From assembly GCA_947441695.1 (NCBI GenBank), contig CANEUK010000037.1:1-9553 (forward strand): 9,553 nucleotides of DNA, written 5' to 3'. Below the pieces are notes generated by a model. That model saw only the letters and a list, made by a program, of their open reading frames with translations, did not search any database and was not told where the DNA came from. The DNA comes from Rickettsiales bacterium (lineage in GTDB: Bacteria; Pseudomonadota; Alphaproteobacteria; Rickettsiales; UBA1997). Made by a program: the position numbers and the translations under genes. Shown in pieces: positions 6,676 through 9,553 of this stretch (positions are counted from its first letter, which is position 1; each line of letters begins with the position of its first letter).

Positions 6676-7050
6676 TTATGATTTGTTTAAAACTCCATTT
6701 TGACTGGGAGCCATATAAGTTGGTTCTGTGTTATAGTAGGTTGGAGGAATGTAATATTGGTCATAATCGTAATAAGGATATTGCGACGGTTGATGAATTG
6801 CGTAAGGATTTGAGTAAAATTGCGAATTTGGATATTGGTAATTTGGTCGATAGTAATATGGCTGCTGATAATATGGCTGTTGATAGAGTTGCTGATAATA
6901 AGTTTGCCTTGGATTATTAAATCTTTGAAGCGGTGTAATTTGCAAACTTTTATCGGCATCTTCTTCAAATGAATTGCAACCAAAAAGCATCGCCAAAACT
7001 AAACACAAACAGGATTTTGAAAAGAATTTTGTAAAGTTTTGTAAATACAT
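6676..7050 (-). CDS. Tyr/Pro/Gln-rich lipoprotein, paralogue C
   Basis: I do not recognise a named family. The 124-residue product starts with a basic stretch, a hydrophobic core (LCLVLAML) and a lipobox LFGC with Cys25, so it should be a lipid-anchored envelope protein. Asparagine rather than aspartate follows the cysteine, which gives no inner-membrane retention signal. From about residue 49 it is low in complexity, full of YYQQPY-like units, then carries the block shared with its two neighbours: YSNPY at 79-83 and YPYYDYDQYYIPP at 91-103. The MITE ends five bases before its ATG, and the only SD-like AGG lies inside that element's end. Its two neighbours are tandem paralogues. Function is unknown; a surface-exposed or structural role is a guess. 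Confidence 0.8.
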   Translation of the reverse strand: MYLQNFTKFFSKSCLCLVLAMLFGCNSFEEDADKSLQITPLQRFNNPRQTYYQQLYQQPYYQQPYYYRPNYQYPNSQFYSNPYAIHQPSQYPYYDYDQYYIPPTYYNTEPTYMAPSQNGVLNKS

Positions 7051-7053
7051 TTT

Positions 7054-7217
7054 TAGAGCCTGTCTTTAAATTTATTTGATTCCAGATTTTGGCATATTTT
7101 AAGCGCTTTTTTAATAAAATTATGAGGAATATCTGGATATATTTTGAATAATTTTATTAAAAAATAAGCCAAAATAGAACTAGATATGGAATCAAATAAA
7201 TTTAAAGACAGGCTCTA
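7054..7217. mobile_element. 160-bp MITE with 29-bp perfect terminal inverted repeats and TA duplication
   Basis: The ends at 7056-7084 and 7187-7215 are perfect 29-base inverted repeats starting GAGCCTGTC. A second perfect 17-base pair of arms lies inside (7107-7123 with 7148-7164), so most of the element can fold into one long hairpin. TA flanks both ends (7054-7055, 7216-7217), consistent with a TA target duplication as made by IS630/Tc1-type and some IS5-type transposases; I do not assign the family. It has no coding capacity and must have been moved in trans. It lies between lipoprotein paralogues B and C, and a related single end occurs at 4027-4052. As RNA, its hairpin could act as an attenuator inside the operon. 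Confidence 0.9.
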
Positions 7218-7628
7218 GTAGTTAAGCGAATTTAAAATTGCCGATTTTTTAGGCTGAATATCTTCAACCCCATTATATGAATTTGGCGCAACGTAATATT
7301 GATCTGAATCGTAATAAGGATATTGATTTGGAGGATTATCGTAAGGATTTGAATAAGCTCTTGAATTGGGCAAAGTTCCATTTTGATAGGGCATTGGCTG
7401 ATAATTTTGTGGCTGGTAATAATAAGGTTGCGGCACTTGATAATAAGTTGGCGCAGAATATTGCTGATATTGGGGCTGTGGGTTGTAATAGTGAGAATTT
7501 GTATTCTGAATTGCAGAATTTTTTATTGCGCTATTTTTATCAGAAATTGCGCCGCAAGCGACAAACCAAAAACAACAAGCCAAAAAAACGAAAAATTCGG
7601 TAACTTTTTTTAAAATTCTTAGAATCAT
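7215..7628 (-). CDS. Tyr/Pro/Gln-rich lipoprotein, paralogue B
   Basis: The family is unrecognised. The 137-residue product has a basic start, a hydrophobic segment (FFVFLACCFWF) and a lipobox ending VAC with Cys25 as the likely lipidated residue; Cys18 or Cys19 are alternatives. A short repeat, KNSAIKNSAI (31-40), follows. The remainder is rich in Tyr, Pro, Gln and Asn, with the shared block YSNPY at 92-96 and YPYYDSDQYYVAP at 103-115. Its ATG overlaps the stop of the upstream paralogue by four bases (ATGA), so the two are coupled. Its TAG stop is made of the TA target duplication plus the first base of the MITE; without the element the stop would be TAA at the same codon, so the protein is not truncated. 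Probably an envelope lipoprotein of unknown function. Confidence 0.8.
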   Translation of the reverse strand: MILRILKKVTEFFVFLACCFWFVACGAISDKNSAIKNSAIQNTNSHYYNPQPQYQQYSAPTYYQVPQPYYYQPQNYQPMPYQNGTLPNSRAYSNPYDNPPNQYPYYDSDQYYVAPNSYNGVEDIQPKKSAILNSLNY

Positions 7629-8134
7629 TTGTTCGAATTATTGGGTTTTTCTATGGAAGGTTGCGAAACCTGAATAGCTTCGGAAGTGTTTTTATATTGA
7701 GTTGGTGGAACGTAATATTGATCGGCATCGTAATTTGGATATCTTGTTGATGGCGGAATTGCATAAGGATTTGAATAAAATCTTGAACCCGGAACAACTT
7801 GAGGCTGATAATTTTGAGGCGGATAAGGTTGATAATAATAAGGATTGGGTTGTTGGTATTGTTGCAAAGGCACGTAATAAGGTTGTTGGTAGAATTGTGG
7901 TTGGGGCGGATATTGATAATTTGAATAAGCTGGTTGTCGATAATAGTAATCTGGAGCAACTTTGTTAATTGAACTAGGTTGATTAGAAACTTTAGGCTGT
8001 TCGCCTGGATCAAATCCAGTTTTATCGTAAAGATAAGGTTCTTCTTTTGAACAAGATATTGTTAAAAAAATTATCAAAAAGCTAACAAGAAATAGTGATG
8101 TTTTTTTTGTGTAAAATAGTTTTGCTAATTGCAT
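7625..8134 (-). CDS. Tyr/Pro/Gln-rich lipoprotein, paralogue A (first gene of operon)
   Basis: The family is unrecognised. This is the longest of the three, with 169 residues. A lysine-containing N terminus and a long hydrophobic core (SLFLVSFLIIFL) lead to a lipobox TISC with Cys28, so export and lipid anchoring are likely. A charged linker (about 29-60) precedes a Tyr/Pro/Gln tract of the form QFYQQPYYVP. The shared block follows, with YSNPY at 120-124 and YPNYDADQYYVPP at 132-144, then a Ser/Asn-rich tail. It heads a minus-strand run A-B-(MITE)-C-grxC and is divergent from ribD across 166 bases, where its promoter should lie. I could not pick a convincing promoter for it. The high tyrosine content of all three is striking for such short proteins. 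Confidence 0.82.
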   Translation of the reverse strand: MQLAKLFYTKKTSLFLVSFLIIFLTISCSKEEPYLYDKTGFDPGEQPKVSNQPSSINKVAPDYYYRQPAYSNYQYPPQPQFYQQPYYVPLQQYQQPNPYYYQPYPPQNYQPQVVPGSRFYSNPYAIPPSTRYPNYDADQYYVPPTQYKNTSEAIQVSQPSIEKPNNSNK

Positions 8135-8208
8135 TTTTTAAAAGTGCTAAAACATCGAATTAATTTGAAGAAACATCCATAAAATTCTTCATTTACCAAA
8201 GCTAAATG

Positions 8209-8242
8209 AAAATCGACTTCTTCAATTAAATTTAGTATAGAT
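8209..8242 (+). promoter_or_regulatory. Dispersed repeat copy 3, possible ribD promoter
   Basis: It shares TCGACTTCTTCAATT with copy 1. TCGACT (8213-8218) and TATAGA (8236-8241) are 17 bases apart, each matching four of six bases of the -35 and -10 consensus. This is the one copy in front of a plus-strand gene, 59 bases upstream of the ribD ATG, so it may drive ribD. Flanking hairpins occur just upstream (TGAAGAA/TTCTTCA and CATTTA/TAAATG, within about 8167-8208). Confidence 0.45.
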
Positions 8243-8258
8243 AAGGATTGAAAATTAA

Positions 8259-8275
8259 GAGGCAAATTTTGCCTC
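8259..8275 (+). promoter_or_regulatory. Compact palindrome in the ribD leader
   Basis: GAGGCAAA and TTTGCCTC form a perfect 8-base inverted repeat with a single central base, 25 bases before the ribD ATG. It is followed by As on the plus strand, so it is not an intrinsic terminator for ribD. It could be an operator or a leader hairpin. The leader is far too short for an FMN riboswitch. Confidence 0.4.
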
Positions 8276-8300
8276 AAAAAAAGAATATTTATTTTGAATT

Positions 8301-9395
8301 ATGTTAAAAAACCATGATCAAAAATTTATTTCTTATGCCTTAAATTTAGCAAAAAGAAATATTGGTATAACCGCTCCAAATCCAGTTGTTGGCTGCGTTA
8401 TTGTTAAAAACGGCAAGATTATTTCAAGCGCCGTCACGGCAAAAAATGGTCGCCCGCACGCCGAAAAAATTGCCATCGAAAAAATTTTTAACAAAGAAGA
8501 TTTATTTGACGCCGAAATTTATATCACTCTTGAACCCTGCGCGCACTTTGGTCAAACCTCTCCGTGTGTTGACGAAATCATAAAATATAAATTTAAAAAA
8601 GTAGTAATTGCCACGCCAGATCCCGATAAGCGAGTTAACGGAAAATCAATTGAAAAATTGCGTCAAGCCTCAATTGAAGTGGTTCTGGGAGTTTGTCAAA
8701 AAGAAGCCCAAGAAATCAATCGCGCCTTTTTTAAAGTTCGCAATTTTGGATTGCCATTTGTTACGCTAAAACTTGCAACTAGTTTGGATGGAAAAATTGC
8801 TACTAAAAATTTTGATAGCAAATGGATTACGCATCAAAAAGCGCGCTTTTTTTCACACTATTTACGCTCAATTAATGATGCAATTTTAGTGGGAGCAACC
8901 ACCGCAAAAAAAGACAATCCGAGGCTTGATTGTAGAATATCTGGCTTGGAAAAATTTTCACCAAAAAGAGTGATTATTTCTAATGAGTTAGATTTTGATT
9001 TAGGGCTAAATATTTTTCAAAATACCGCAGAAATTCCTACAATAATTTTAACCAGCAGCAAAAAACAAATTACAAAAAACTTTCCCGCCGAAATAATTTT
9101 TTGCCAAGAAAAAAGTGGAAAAGTTGACTTGGTTGATGCGCTACAAAAACTTTGCTTAAAAGGCGTAAATTCAGTTTTAATTGAAGGCGGAAGCTTCGTA
9201 GCAACTCAATTCTTAAAAGAAAATTTGGTTGATGAATTGGTGTGGATTCGTAGTTCAAAAATCATTGGCAACGACGGAATTCCGGCAATTGGCAATCTAA
9301 ATTTTGGATTAATTTCTGAAGTATTGGACAACTTTAAAAGAACCCAATTTAAAGATTTAGAAGAAGATTTGGCAGAAATTTTTCGTAAAAAATGA
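8301..9395 (+). CDS. ribD: Bifunctional riboflavin deaminase/reductase RibD
   Basis: RibD carries out two successive steps of riboflavin synthesis in the cytoplasm: zinc-dependent deamination of the pyrimidine made from GTP, then NADPH-dependent reduction of the ribosyl side chain. The 364-residue length is full. The deaminase half shows APNPVVGCVIV at 25-35, HAE at 53-55 (zinc histidine and catalytic glutamate) and LEPCAHFGQTSPC with zinc cysteines 80 and 89. The reductase half starts near 152 with FVTLKLATSLDGKIAT, then SKWIT, DAILVGATTAKKDNPRL, and VLIEGG at about 294-299. The ATG at 8301 leaves the usual short N terminus; no strong Shine-Dalgarno is visible. No other rib gene lies in the window, although one could follow beyond the repeat after 9395. 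Confidence 0.97.
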   Translation: MLKNHDQKFISYALNLAKRNIGITAPNPVVGCVIVKNGKIISSAVTAKNGRPHAEKIAIEKIFNKEDLFDAEIYITLEPCAHFGQTSPCVDEIIKYKFKKVVIATPDPDKRVNGKSIEKLRQASIEVVLGVCQKEAQEINRAFFKVRNFGLPFVTLKLATSLDGKIATKNFDSKWITHQKARFFSHYLRSINDAILVGATTAKKDNPRLDCRISGLEKFSPKRVIISNELDFDLGLNIFQNTAEIPTIILTSSKKQITKNFPAEIIFCQEKSGKVDLVDALQKLCLKGVNSVLIEGGSFVATQFLKENLVDELVWIRSSKIIGNDGIPAIGNLNFGLISEVLDNFKRTQFKDLEEDLAEIFRKK

Positions 9396-9412
9396 ATTTT
9401 AATATTTGTACC

Positions 9413-9553
9413 TAATCAAGTTCGACTATACCAAAACATCTATCTCTTGATAGTGATAACGAAGTATTTTTGAGGAAAAATTGCGACTGAAAATGTAAGC
9501 TGTATCAAGTGATACAGCGTCATTTTCTGAACAAATTTTTACCAAAAAGACAA
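9413..9553. repeat. Palindromic element downstream of ribD, relative of 518-607
   Basis: Bases 9428-9487 align over 60 positions, with roughly 70 to 75 percent identity by eye, to the reverse complement of 548-607, including ATACCAAAA, CTATC...GATAG, ATTTTT and AAAAATTGCGAC. The first hairpin is CTATC (9440-9444) with GATAG (9449-9453). The second is GCTGTATC (9499-9506) with GATACAGC (9511-9518), enclosed by GAAAATG (9489-9495) and CATTTTC (9521-9527). That second hairpin occupies the place of the other arm in the first element but differs in sequence. TAATCAAGTTCGACT (9413-9427) matches the start of the repeat at 607-646. The remainder of this stretch has no gene. Confidence 0.65.

Noticed and set aside
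6676..7628. Paralogue B as a gene truncated by the MITE
   Set aside because: Removing the element restores a TAA at the same codon, so the protein end is unchanged.
6672..7968. Several open frames on the plus strand and in other minus frames across the lipoprotein genes
   Set aside because: They are shadows of the repetitive Tyr/Pro/Gln codons, lack sensible starts or domains, and overlap fully with the lipobox-bearing frames.
8135..8300. Possible FMN riboswitch before ribD
   Set aside because: The leader is short and AT-rich and shows none of the conserved RFN helices; only a small palindrome is present.

Overview
The window looks like chromosome from an AT-rich alphaproteobacterium, probably a host-associated, Rickettsiales-like lineage. 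The reasons are the base composition, the GluRS type (HVGN/KISKR motifs), the alphaproteobacterial GroESL, the autotransporter barrel end, an alphaproteobacterial-type sigma-32 promoter before groES, and many small palindromic and inverted-repeat elements between genes. A complete ribD argues against a Rickettsia that has lost riboflavin synthesis. The exact family cannot be fixed from this window.

Layout. (1) Bases 1-470 (+) are the C-terminal end of an autotransporter beta-barrel. (2) Bases 471-704 are a convergent intergenic stretch with a perfect 31-bp nested inverted repeat. (3) gltX, then atpD-atpC, follow on the minus strand; atpC is short and ends at the boundary of its N-terminal domain. 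(4) Bases 3900-4342 hold a lone transposon-type end, a strong intrinsic terminator, two hairpins and a dispersed repeat. (5) groES-groEL (minus) has its own heat-shock promoter. (6) Three tandem Tyr/Pro/Gln-rich lipoprotein paralogues and a glutaredoxin gene form a minus-strand operon that a 160-bp MITE has entered. (7) A divergent region leads to ribD (+). The last 158 bases hold a second palindromic element, related to the one at 518-607 but in the opposite orientation.

How the genes fit together. Most genes are housekeeping: tRNA-Glu charging, F1-ATPase catalysis, protein folding, thiol redox and riboflavin synthesis. The accessory interest lies in the lipoprotein triplet and in the small repeats. 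Removing the MITE and one TA copy on paper restores a junction in which the second lipoprotein gene ends in TAA two bases before the ATG of the third. The element therefore seems to have entered a tightly coupled operon exactly in a stop codon, changing TAA to TAG without altering the protein. The palindromic elements at 518-607 and 9428-9527, plus three copies of a promoter-like motif (607-646, 4283-4316, 8209-8242), suggest a mosaic family of intergenic repeats. No CRISPR array, tRNA, rRNA or transposase gene was seen.
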